A stretch of 64,000 nt of DNA, from NCBI RefSeq assembly GCF_000938255.1, contig NZ_JYMR01000053.1, positions 186,001 through 250,000 of the forward strand, given 5' to 3'. A program made the position numbers and the translations under genes. Positions 53,064 to 60,481 of this stretch are shown here, in pieces. Numbering within the stretch: position 1 is the first letter of the stretch; every line of letters begins with the position of its first letter. The notes beneath the pieces are model-generated. The model was not told the DNA's origin, ran no database searches, and saw nothing but the letters and a program-made list of their open reading frames with translations. The DNA comes from Bradyrhizobium sp. LTSP849 (lineage in GTDB: Bacteria; Pseudomonadota; Alphaproteobacteria; Rhizobiales; Xanthobacteraceae).

Positions 53064-54143
53064 ATGAAAGCTGCCGTACTTAAATCCTTCGGATCGCCGC
53101 TGGTGATCGAGAATGCCCCGGAACCGGTGCTCGGCACCGGCGAGGTCATCGTCGACGTCGTCGCCACGCGCGTGCTGTCCTACATGAACGAGGTCTTCAG
53201 CGGCGAACGCAATTACGCGCTCGAACTGCCGATCATCCCGGGCCCGGGCGGCATCGGCCGGGTGCGCACGATTGGCCCGGACGCAACCAAGCTCGAAATC
53301 GGCGACTGGGTGTTCTGCGACCCGACGGTGCGGTCGCGCGACGACGCGGTCGCGCCCGATATCGCCCTGCAAGGTTTAACGGCCGCCGGTCCCGGCGGCA
53401 TGCGCCTGCAACAGCATTTTCGCCACGGCTCGTTTGCCAAGCAGATGCGGGTGCCGACCGAGAACGTCAAGCGGCTCGGCCAGATCACATCCGAGGAGGC
53501 CACGCAATGGTGCGCGCTGGGGACGCTGCTGGTGCCCTATGGCGGCTTTCTCGCCGCCAACCTTCAGCCGGGCGAGACGGTGCTGGTGAGCGGCGCCACC
53601 GGCAATTTCGGCAGCGCGGCGGTGTCGGTCGCACTCGCGATGGGCGCGGCCTGCGTGGTGACGCCCGGCCGCAACGAAACAATCCTGGCCGATCTCGTTC
53701 GCCGCTTCGGCGCGCGGGTGAAGCCGGTCAAGCTCACCGGCAATGAGGACGACGACCGCGAGGCGATGAAGCGCGCGGCACCTGGCCCGATCGATTGCGT
53801 GTTCGACATCATGCCGCCCTCGGTCAGCACGGCGGTGGTGCGCGCGGCGATCATGACGGTGCGCGCTTACGGCCGGGTCGTGCTGATGGGCGGCGTCGGC
53901 ATGGCCGGCGGCGCGGGCCTGGAGCTGCCCTACCCCTGGATCATGCGCAACTGCATCAGCATCCACGGCGTCTTCATGTACCCGCCGGATGCGGCGAACC
54001 GCCTGATCTCGCTGGTGCGATCCGGGTTGCTGCGGCTGGAGGAGTACGAGACGACGGCGTTCGATCTCGACCATGCCAATGACGCCGTGACGCACGCCGC
54101 GGCCAATGGCGGGCCATTCAAATTGACGGTGATCCGGCCGTAA
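53064..54143 (+). CDS. MDR-family alcohol dehydrogenase-like oxidoreductase
   Basis: A 359-residue medium-chain dehydrogenase/reductase starting MKAAVLKSFGSPLV, with GAGGTG eight bases before the ATG. The N-terminal GroES-like fold contains GPGGIGRVRTIGPDATKLEIGD (partly: PGGIGRVRTIGPD), and the NADP-binding domain contains LVSGATGNFGSAAVSVALA (about 180). The structural-zinc Cys cluster is absent, and the usual catalytic Cys is not present, so it is closer to zinc-free quinone-reductase types. Substrate unknown. Divergent from the MmyB-type regulator. Confidence 0.9.
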   Translation: MKAAVLKSFGSPLVIENAPEPVLGTGEVIVDVVATRVLSYMNEVFSGERNYALELPIIPGPGGIGRVRTIGPDATKLEIGDWVFCDPTVRSRDDAVAPDIALQGLTAAGPGGMRLQQHFRHGSFAKQMRVPTENVKRLGQITSEEATQWCALGTLLVPYGGFLAANLQPGETVLVSGATGNFGSAAVSVALAMGAACVVTPGRNETILADLVRRFGARVKPVKLTGNEDDDREAMKRAAPGPIDCVFDIMPPSVSTAVVRAAIMTVRAYGRVVLMGGVGMAGGAGLELPYPWIMRNCISIHGVFMYPPDAANRLISLVRSGLLRLEEYETTAFDLDHANDAVTHAAANGGPFKLTVIRP

Positions 54144-54152
54144 CCGGCCTGG

Positions 54153-54180
54153 CCGCTGCGGCGATGCGCCGTCGCAGCGG
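54153..54180 (+). terminator. Hairpin after the oxidoreductase gene
   Basis: CCGCTGCG (54153-54160) pairs with CGCAGCGG (54173-54180), with an inner GCG/CGC helix. It follows the stop by ten bases; GTTTG follows, so termination would be moderate. It also faces the convergent lolD. Confidence 0.5.
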
Positions 54181-54271
54181 GTTTGCCTGATCTATCAGAT
54201 GGCTGGAAGACGTCACCCCGATCGAAGCCGGCAACGGCCGGCTACTGTGCATGGGGTTGTTTTCGACTTTT

Positions 54272-54991
54272 TTAGTCGAGCTCGACCACTTGGCCGTTCG
54301 ACAGCGACACGCGCCGGTCCATGCGGCCGGCGAGCTCCATGTTGTGGGTCGCGATCAGCATCGACACCTGCGTGGCCTTCACGAGCTGCATCAGGGCCTG
54401 GAACACGTGGTCCGCGGTGTGCGGATCGAGATTGCCGGTCGGCTCGTCCGCAAACAGCACCCGCGGTGCATTCGCCACCGCGCGCGCGATCGCAACGCGC
54501 TGCTGCTCACCGCCCGACAGCTCGGCGGGGCGATGGGTGATGCGGTCGCCGAGGCCGAGATAGCCGAGGATTTCCTTGGCGCGCTTGACGCTCTCGGATT
54601 TCTTCAGGCCGCGGATCATCTGCGGCATCATCACGTTCTCCAGCGCCGAGAACTCCGGCAGCAGCCGGTGCGACTGGTAGACGAAGCCGATATCGGTGCG
54701 GCGAAGCTGGGTGCGCTCGATGTCGGGCAGTTGCGAGGTCGGCGCGCCGTTGACGTAAACCTCTCCGGAATCGGGGGCTTCGAGCAGGCCCGCAATGTGC
54801 AGCAGCGTCGACTTGCCCGAGCCCGACGGCGCCACCAGCGCCACGGATTGTCCCGCCCACAGCGCGAGCTTGGCGTTGTCGAGGATCGTCAGCGCCGCCT
54901 CGCCCTGCAAGTACTGCCGCTTTATCTCGTGGAGATAAATGACCGGTACATCTTCCGCTCCATGCTGCTGCTCCATCACCCCCTCACTCAT
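54272..54991 (-). CDS. lolD: Lipoprotein-releasing system ATP-binding protein
   Basis: A 239-residue ATPase of the Lol complex, which releases outer-membrane lipoproteins from the inner membrane to LolA. Walker A is APSGSGKST (about 55), the signature is ELSGGEQQR (about 158), and Walker B is VLFADEPTGNLD. The start MSEGVMEQQ at 54991 overlaps the lolC stop by eight bases; an alternative ATG at 54976 avoids overlap. Partner permease is directly upstream. Confidence 0.95.
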   Translation of the reverse strand: MSEGVMEQQHGAEDVPVIYLHEIKRQYLQGEAALTILDNAKLALWAGQSVALVAPSGSGKSTLLHIAGLLEAPDSGEVYVNGAPTSQLPDIERTQLRRTDIGFVYQSHRLLPEFSALENVMMPQMIRGLKKSESVKRAKEILGYLGLGDRITHRPAELSGGEQQRVAIARAVANAPRVLFADEPTGNLDPHTADHVFQALMQLVKATQVSMLIATHNMELAGRMDRRVSLSNGQVVELD

Positions 54992-56264
54992 ACCGCAGCG
55001 CTTCGACGGGATCGAGGCGCGCGGCGCGCCACGACGGATACAGCGTCGCAAGGAACGACAGCGTCAGCGCCATGACGACGACGGCCGTGGTCTCGCCGAC
55101 ATCGATCTCCGCGGGCAGTTTTGAGAGGAAGTAGAGCTCTGGCGAAAACAATTCGGTGCTGGTGAGCCAGGACAGAAACTGCCGGATCGATTCGATGTTG
55201 AGGCATATCACGAGGCCGACGACGAACCCGACCAGCGTGCCGACCACGCCGATCGAGGCCCCCGTGATCAGGAAGATCCGCATGATCGAGCCTTGCGAGG
55301 CGCCCATCGTGCGCAGGATCGCGATATCGCTGCCCTTGTCCTTCACCAGCATGATCAGGCCGGAGACGATGTTGAGCGCCGCGACCAGCACGATCATGGT
55401 CAGGATCAGGAACATCACGTTGCGCTCGACCTGGAGCGCATTGAAGAAGGTCGAGTTGCGCTGCCGCCAGTCGACCAGGAACACCGGGCGGCCGGCGGCC
55501 TCCGTCACCGACTTGCGAAACGAGTCGATCTTATCGGGATTGGTGGTGAACACCTCGATCGAGGTGACGTCGCTGCTGCGGTTGAAATAGGCCTGTGCTT
55601 CGGCCAGCGGCATGAAGACGAAGCCGAGATCGTACTCGGACATGCCGATCTCGAACACCGCGACGATCTTGTACGGTTTTATGCGCGGCGTGGTGCCCAT
55701 CGGCGTCACCGCGCCCTTCGGCGCCACCAGCGTCACGCTGTCGCCGGCATGCAGCGACAACTGGTCGGCCAAGCGCCGGCCGATGGCGACACCCTGCCCG
55801 TCGTCAAAGCCCTCGAGCGAGCCCTGCTTGATGTTCTTGGCGATCGAGGTGAGGTTGTTGAGGTCGTCGGAGCGGATGCCGCGCACCAGCACGCCCGAGG
55901 CGTTCCAGGGCGAGGACGCCAGCGCCTGGCCGTCGACGACGGGGGCAGCCAACCGGATGCCCTGGACCTGACTGATGCGCTCGGCGACATCCTTCCAGTC
56001 GGTCAGCGGCGATTCCAGCGGCTGGACCAGGATATGGCCATTGAGGCCCAAAATCTTGTCGAGCAGCTCTTTGCGGAAGCCGTTCATGACGGCCATGACG
56101 ATGATCAGGGTCGCCACGCCCAGCATGATGCCGAGGAAGGAGAACCCGGCGATGACCGAGATGAATCCCTCCTTGCGGCGCGCCCGCAAATAGCGCGCCG
56201 ACAGCATCCACTCGAAGGGCGCAAAAGGCGCGGTCTGCACGGTTTCGGTCATGGTTTCATCCAT
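54984..56264 (-). CDS. lolC: Lipoprotein-releasing system permease LolC/LolE
   Basis: A 426-residue permease with one N-terminal and three C-terminal helices around a large periplasmic domain. Typical sequence is FEWMLSARYLRARRKEGFISVIAGF at the start (in part), and VKDKGSDIAILRTMGAS with the FtsX coupling segment near 315. Rhizobia have one such gene (LolF-like) rather than separate LolC and LolE, so the complex is expected to be a homodimer. Follows proS by 72 bases and overlaps lolD. Confidence 0.94.
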   Translation of the reverse strand: MDETMTETVQTAPFAPFEWMLSARYLRARRKEGFISVIAGFSFLGIMLGVATLIIVMAVMNGFRKELLDKILGLNGHILVQPLESPLTDWKDVAERISQVQGIRLAAPVVDGQALASSPWNASGVLVRGIRSDDLNNLTSIAKNIKQGSLEGFDDGQGVAIGRRLADQLSLHAGDSVTLVAPKGAVTPMGTTPRIKPYKIVAVFEIGMSEYDLGFVFMPLAEAQAYFNRSSDVTSIEVFTTNPDKIDSFRKSVTEAAGRPVFLVDWRQRNSTFFNALQVERNVMFLILTMIVLVAALNIVSGLIMLVKDKGSDIAILRTMGASQGSIMRIFLITGASIGVVGTLVGFVVGLVICLNIESIRQFLSWLTSTELFSPELYFLSKLPAEIDVGETTAVVVMALTLSFLATLYPSWRAARLDPVEALRYE

Positions 56265-56336
56265 CGCTTGATAATCCCATGATTCGGGGTCAATTGTGGC
56301 CGGATTGCCGGCCCATTATCGCGCGATGAACACTAT

Positions 56337-57656
56337 TCAACCGACCAGGCGAGCAACCGCGTCCGCCGGGGACATTGTTTCGCGTGAGCCGTCGCTGCGC
56401 CGCTTGAGCTCGACCTTGCCGTCGGCCAGCCCCTTCGGTCCGATCATGATCTGCCAGGGGATGCCGATCAGGTCGGCGGCTGCGAACTTGGCGCCGGCGC
56501 GCTGGTCGGTGTCGTCGTAGAGCACGTCGACGCCTTTGGCGGAGAGCTCGGCATAGAGCTTCTCGGAGGCCGCATCGACCGCCGCGTCGCCCTGCTTGAG
56601 GTTGAGCACCACGGCGCGGAACGGCGCCACGGCTTCCGGCCATTTGATACCGGCATCGTCATGGCAAGCTTCGATGATGGCACCAAGCAGGCGCGAGACA
56701 CCGACGCCATAGGAGCCACCATGGATCGGCACGTCGACGCCGTCGGGACCCGCCACCATCGCCTTCATGGGCTCGGAATATTTGGTGCCGAAATAGAATA
56801 TCTGGCCGACCTCGATACCGCGGGTATTCAGCCGCTTGTCTTCCGGCACTTCCTGCTCAAACCGCGCGGCGTCATGGACGTCCTCGGTCGCAGCGTAGAC
56901 CGAGGTCCATTGCTTGATGATCGGCGTCAGATCGCCATTGTAGTCGACATCCTCGCCCGGCACCGGCAGGTCGAGCACATCGCGATTGATGAACACGCCG
57001 GATTCGCCGGTCTCGGCGAGCACGATGAATTCGTGGCTGAGATCGCCGCCGATCGGGCCGGTCTCGGCGCGCATCGGGATCGCCTTCAGCCCCATCCGCG
57101 CAAACGTGCGCAAATAGGCGACGAACATCTTGTTATAGGCGACCCGCGCGGCTGCCTCGTTGAGATCGAAGGAATAGGCGTCCTTCATCAGGAACTCGCG
57201 GCCGCGCATCACGCCGAAGCGCGGACGCTGCTCGTCGCGGAATTTCCATTGGATGTGATAGAGATTGAGCGGCAGGTTCTTGTAGGACTTCACATAGGCG
57301 CGGAAGATCTCGGTGATCATTTCCTCGTTGGTCGGCCCGTACAGAAGCTCGCGCTTGTGGCGATCGGCGATGCGCAGCATCTCCGGGCCATAGGCGTCGT
57401 AGCGGCCGCTCTCGCGCCAGAGGTCGGCGAGCTGGAGCGTCGGCATCAGCAGCTCCAGCGCGCCGGAGCGGTCCTGCTCTTCGCGCACGATCTGCTCGAT
57501 CTTCTTCAGCACGCGAAAGCCGAGCGGCAGCCAGGCGTAGATGCCGGCGGCTTCCTGCCGGATCATGCCTGCGCGCAGCATCAGCCGATGCGAGACGATC
57601 TCCGCCTCTTTCGGATTTTCCTTCAGGATGGGCAGAAAGAACCGCGACAACCGCAT
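56337..57656 (-). CDS. proS: Proline--tRNA ligase, short alphaproteobacterial type
   Basis: A 439-residue class II synthetase that charges tRNA-Pro. Motif 2 is FRDEQRPRFGVMRGREF (about 140), and motif 3 is GGSYGVGVSRLLGAI (about 325). The editing (INS) domain of E. coli ProS is absent, which is normal for alphaproteobacteria and leaves Ala-tRNA-Pro clearing to stand-alone YbaK/ProX proteins. First gene of a proS-lolC-lolD group. Confidence 0.96.
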   Translation of the reverse strand: MRLSRFFLPILKENPKEAEIVSHRLMLRAGMIRQEAAGIYAWLPLGFRVLKKIEQIVREEQDRSGALELLMPTLQLADLWRESGRYDAYGPEMLRIADRHKRELLYGPTNEEMITEIFRAYVKSYKNLPLNLYHIQWKFRDEQRPRFGVMRGREFLMKDAYSFDLNEAAARVAYNKMFVAYLRTFARMGLKAIPMRAETGPIGGDLSHEFIVLAETGESGVFINRDVLDLPVPGEDVDYNGDLTPIIKQWTSVYAATEDVHDAARFEQEVPEDKRLNTRGIEVGQIFYFGTKYSEPMKAMVAGPDGVDVPIHGGSYGVGVSRLLGAIIEACHDDAGIKWPEAVAPFRAVVLNLKQGDAAVDAASEKLYAELSAKGVDVLYDDTDQRAGAKFAAADLIGIPWQIMIGPKGLADGKVELKRRSDGSRETMSPADAVARLVG

Positions 57657-57731
57657 GGCAACACTCGAAGAATCAGCGACGGGTTGCAGTGAAACCGGAT
57701 TGGGAGCGAAAACACAAGACCGGGAATGAGG

Positions 57732-57749
57732 AAAAGCCGCTAACGCGGC
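57732..57749 (-). terminator. Small hairpin after the copper operon
   Basis: GCCGC (57736-57740) and GCGGC (57745-57749) pair around TAAC. On the minus strand the stem is followed by TTTTCC. It lies between copCD and proS and is a weak intrinsic terminator. Confidence 0.45.
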
Positions 57750-57803
57750 GGAATTCCTGTCATTTTTCCGTCGACTTCAGGTTCAGCTTGAACCGCGCGG
57801 ACC

Positions 57804-59366
57804 TCAAGGCGCCGCGATCTCGAGCTCGTCCTCGAGCGTGATCTTCTCGAAGTCCGTCACCAGCGCATCGATCCGCACATGCCAGCGGCCGGCGAAGGGA
57901 AGCTCGACCTTGCGCACGTGCCAGTAGCCGTCCGATCCGAGCTCGGCGTCGCGCTCGATCGGCTCGATGCCGCGCTCCGGCAGGCTCAGCGTCAGCGTCG
58001 CCTCCTTGGCTTTCAGCGGCGTCGCCTCTCCCGTCATGAGCTGAAGCACGAAATCGTCGATGCCGGCCTTGCCCGGCGACACCAGCACCTGGAACATCGC
58101 CTTGTCGGTGTGAATGTGGATGGCCAGCGGCGTCTCCGGAACGATCGTTCGCGGCGGCGGTGTGAAGCGCCAGCCGGCAACGACGGCGAAGATGCCAAGC
58201 GCGGCCCCGCATTCGAACAGGATCGAACGTTTGAGCACGGACGCAGCCTTTTGATCCTTCGCCAGCGCAGGCGTCAGCCGGAAGCGGTTGAGTGCAGCAA
58301 GCCCCAGCAGGGACAAGACCAGCGCGAGCTTGAACGAGAGGATGAGGCCGTAACTGGTCTCGACCAGTGCCGACAGCTTTTCGAGCTGGATGATCGCAAG
58401 CAGCAGGCCGGTCAGCGCCAGCACCGCGACGACCGGCATGGCGATGCGCGAGAAGCGGTTCAGGACTGGCAATGTCGCCGCCGTCGGTCTCGACACCAAT
58501 ACTGTCAGCGGCGCCAGCGCGCCGATCCAGAAGGCGACGCCGAGGCCATGGAGGAAGATCGCCGGCCGCGTCAGCACCTCAGGCGGCGCCGTCGCGGCGT
58601 GCCCGGTCATGGCGAGCGACAGGCCGACGCCGGCGAACGCGACGACCGCAAGAGCGCGCGCGTACCACGCGCGGCCCAGCGCCATCAGCGCGAGCAGCAT
58701 CGCGGCAATGGCAACCAGCAAGGCGGGGCCGGCGCTGGTCGCGAATGAGATTGTCCAGGGAGCCGCCGTCACGAGAGCCGCTGGTGGCAGACCGAGGAGA
58801 TCGAGGCCCAACACGCCAAGAGAGGCAACAGCGCTCGGGAGGCCAGCAAGGAGCGCGATGCGCGGCACGGTCATGCCCGCCATCGACCACGCAATCCAGC
58901 GCGCGAAGAACACGCCGCCGACACCGACGAAGAGCCCGAGATAGAGACCGATCCGCGTGAGCCAGATCAGCGCATTCAGCCCGCCGTCCGCATTGGCCGG
59001 CGGTTTCGTGGCTGTCGGCGCGCCGACCGAAAAAATCACCGATCCCGCGACGGGATGACCATCCTGCGAGATCACCCGATAGCTCACAACCGCCGTGCCC
59101 TGCGGCAGGTCCGGTGGCATCGCGACCGAGATACTCTCGCCCGAAATGGCGACGCGCGCATCGTCGCGCACCCTGCCGGCGCCGTCGATCAACTGGATCG
59201 CGCCTGGCGTCACCGCTTCGTTGAAACGCAGATCGACTTCCTTCGGCGCGCTCTTTAAGAGGCTGCCGCTGGCAGGCTCAACCGCAATCAGCGCCGCATG
59301 CGCGAACGCGCCGGTCGAATAGCCGACCAACAACAGCAGTGTCGCGAGCGCAGCGATTAGGCGCAT
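57804..59366 (-). CDS. CopC-CopD fusion, copper import protein
   Basis: A 520-residue fusion. The signal peptide ends FA-H, so the mature protein begins with His23, and CopC residues Asp102 and His104 in QDGHPVAGS complete a Cu(II) site. The CopC domain (about 23-118) is followed by a linker and about eight membrane helices of the CopD domain (about 130-400). A third, soluble C-terminal domain of about 120 residues (IVPETPLAIHIHTDKAMFQVL on) resembles periplasmic YtkA-like beta sandwiches. Proposed role: moving copper from periplasm to cytoplasm. The start overlaps the ycnI stop (TAATG). Confidence 0.9.
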   Translation of the reverse strand: MRLIAALATLLLLVGYSTGAFAHAALIAVEPASGSLLKSAPKEVDLRFNEAVTPGAIQLIDGAGRVRDDARVAISGESISVAMPPDLPQGTAVVSYRVISQDGHPVAGSVIFSVGAPTATKPPANADGGLNALIWLTRIGLYLGLFVGVGGVFFARWIAWSMAGMTVPRIALLAGLPSAVASLGVLGLDLLGLPPAALVTAAPWTISFATSAGPALLVAIAAMLLALMALGRAWYARALAVVAFAGVGLSLAMTGHAATAPPEVLTRPAIFLHGLGVAFWIGALAPLTVLVSRPTAATLPVLNRFSRIAMPVVAVLALTGLLLAIIQLEKLSALVETSYGLILSFKLALVLSLLGLAALNRFRLTPALAKDQKAASVLKRSILFECGAALGIFAVVAGWRFTPPPRTIVPETPLAIHIHTDKAMFQVLVSPGKAGIDDFVLQLMTGEATPLKAKEATLTLSLPERGIEPIERDAELGSDGYWHVRKVELPFAGRWHVRIDALVTDFEKITLEDELEIAAP

Positions 59367-59884
59367 TACGGCTTGGGCAGCAACTTCACGCCCGGCGCCG
59401 GGGACTTATCTTCGTGCGAGTGCCCTGCCCCCTCCGCCGGGATTTCGATCCAGCGGCTGACGCCCTTCTCGCATTCCTGCACGACGGGGAAATACAGCGT
59501 CGTGTTCGGCTTCAAACTGTCGGTGAGAAAGCTGCTGAGGACGAACTCGTCGTAATTGTGGTCCGGCAGCTTGCCGCCGGACCAGACCACTTCCTTCGCT
59601 CCCGCGGACAGCTTGTTGCCGTGATAATCGTATTCACTGGTATATTGGCCCTCGACGACATCGACATTCCAGCCGGCCTTCGGCATCGGCTTCACCGCGA
59701 TGACGCCTTCGGGGATCTGCACGCGGATCTTGACCGTGGGCGAGCCCGAACAGCCATGCGGGACGGCGAAGACGGCCTTGTAGGACGCGCCGACCGTGGC
59801 CTGCTTGCTTTCCAGATAGACGTGCGCCGCCGCAGGCGATGCGGCGAGCGCAGCCATCAGGATCAGCCAGGGTGTCTTCGACAT
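59366..59884 (-). CDS. YcnI-family copper-binding protein (DUF1775)
   Basis: A 172-residue periplasmic protein. The signal peptide ends AAA-H, so the mature N-terminus is His21, the Cu(II) ligand in the mono-histidine brace of YcnI. Glu (E25 or near 75) and Trp (VVWSGG, about 110) positions fit the known site. Family landmarks are VEGQYTSEYDYHG and YFPVVQECEKG near the end. His/Asp-rich tail (GHSHEDKSP). A copper metallochaperone role is known for the family. Co-transcribed with CopCD and PCu(A)C. Confidence 0.9.
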   Translation of the reverse strand: MSKTPWLILMAALAASPAAAHVYLESKQATVGASYKAVFAVPHGCSGSPTVKIRVQIPEGVIAVKPMPKAGWNVDVVEGQYTSEYDYHGNKLSAGAKEVVWSGGKLPDHNYDEFVLSSFLTDSLKPNTTLYFPVVQECEKGVSRWIEIPAEGAGHSHEDKSPAPGVKLLPKP

Positions 59885-59915
59885 GTTTGGTCTCCCGGGA
59901 GTTAGATCGGGCTCG

Positions 59916-60440
59916 TTACATTTTCATTCCCGAATGATCGGGCATTTTCTTCATCATCATGCTTCCACCACCGGCGGGCGCCTGGGCGCCGACGCCCTGG
60001 ACGTCGAGAGACACGGCAACCTTGCCCGCCTTCTCGAACTCCAGCGTGACCGGCACCTTCTCGCCCTCCTTGAACGCGCCTTTCAGGTCCTGGAGCATCA
60101 GATGATAGCCGCCCGGGGCAAGCTTCACCGTCTTACCCGGTTCGATGACGAGGCCTTTGTCCAGTGGGCGCATCTTCATCACGCCATTGTCCGTCGTCAT
60201 CTCGTGAACCTCGGCCTTACCCGCGATATCAGCGGAAACGCTGATGAGCTTGTCAGGCGCCGTGCCCTTGTTCTCGATGGTGAGGAAGCCGCCGGCGACC
60301 TTGGCGCCGCCCGGCGTCGCCCGGCTCCAAGCCTGGCTGATGACGAGGTCGCCGGCTTTGACATCCTCGGCGCGGACGGGAGCTGCGATCACCACAGCCG
60401 AGAGCGCAGCGAGCGCGACGATGCGAGAGAGTGTGTTCAT
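59916..60440 (-). CDS. PCu(A)C periplasmic copper chaperone
   Basis: A 174-residue secreted protein, signal peptide ending VRA-ED. The Cu(I) site is visible: His79, Met81 and Met90 in VHEMTTDNGVMKM, then His113 and Met115 in GYHLML, close to the H(M)x10Mx21HxM pattern. The C-terminus adds a Met/His-rich tail (MMMKKMPDHSGMKM) that can bind more copper. Family members deliver copper to cytochrome oxidase. Lies 41 bases after the receptor gene. Confidence 0.93.
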   Translation of the reverse strand: MNTLSRIVALAALSAVVIAAPVRAEDVKAGDLVISQAWSRATPGGAKVAGGFLTIENKGTAPDKLISVSADIAGKAEVHEMTTDNGVMKMRPLDKGLVIEPGKTVKLAPGGYHLMLQDLKGAFKEGEKVPVTLEFEKAGKVAVSLDVQGVGAQAPAGGGSMMMKKMPDHSGMKM

Positions 60441-60481
60441 GTCGTTTGCCTTTCTTGTCGCCGTTGAGACCGCCCCATCCG

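Noticed and set aside
54240..54290. TCGACT-T6-AGTCGA hairpin at the end of lolD as a terminator
   Set aside because: The T-run is in the loop, not after the stem, and part of the stem codes for the last lolD residues.
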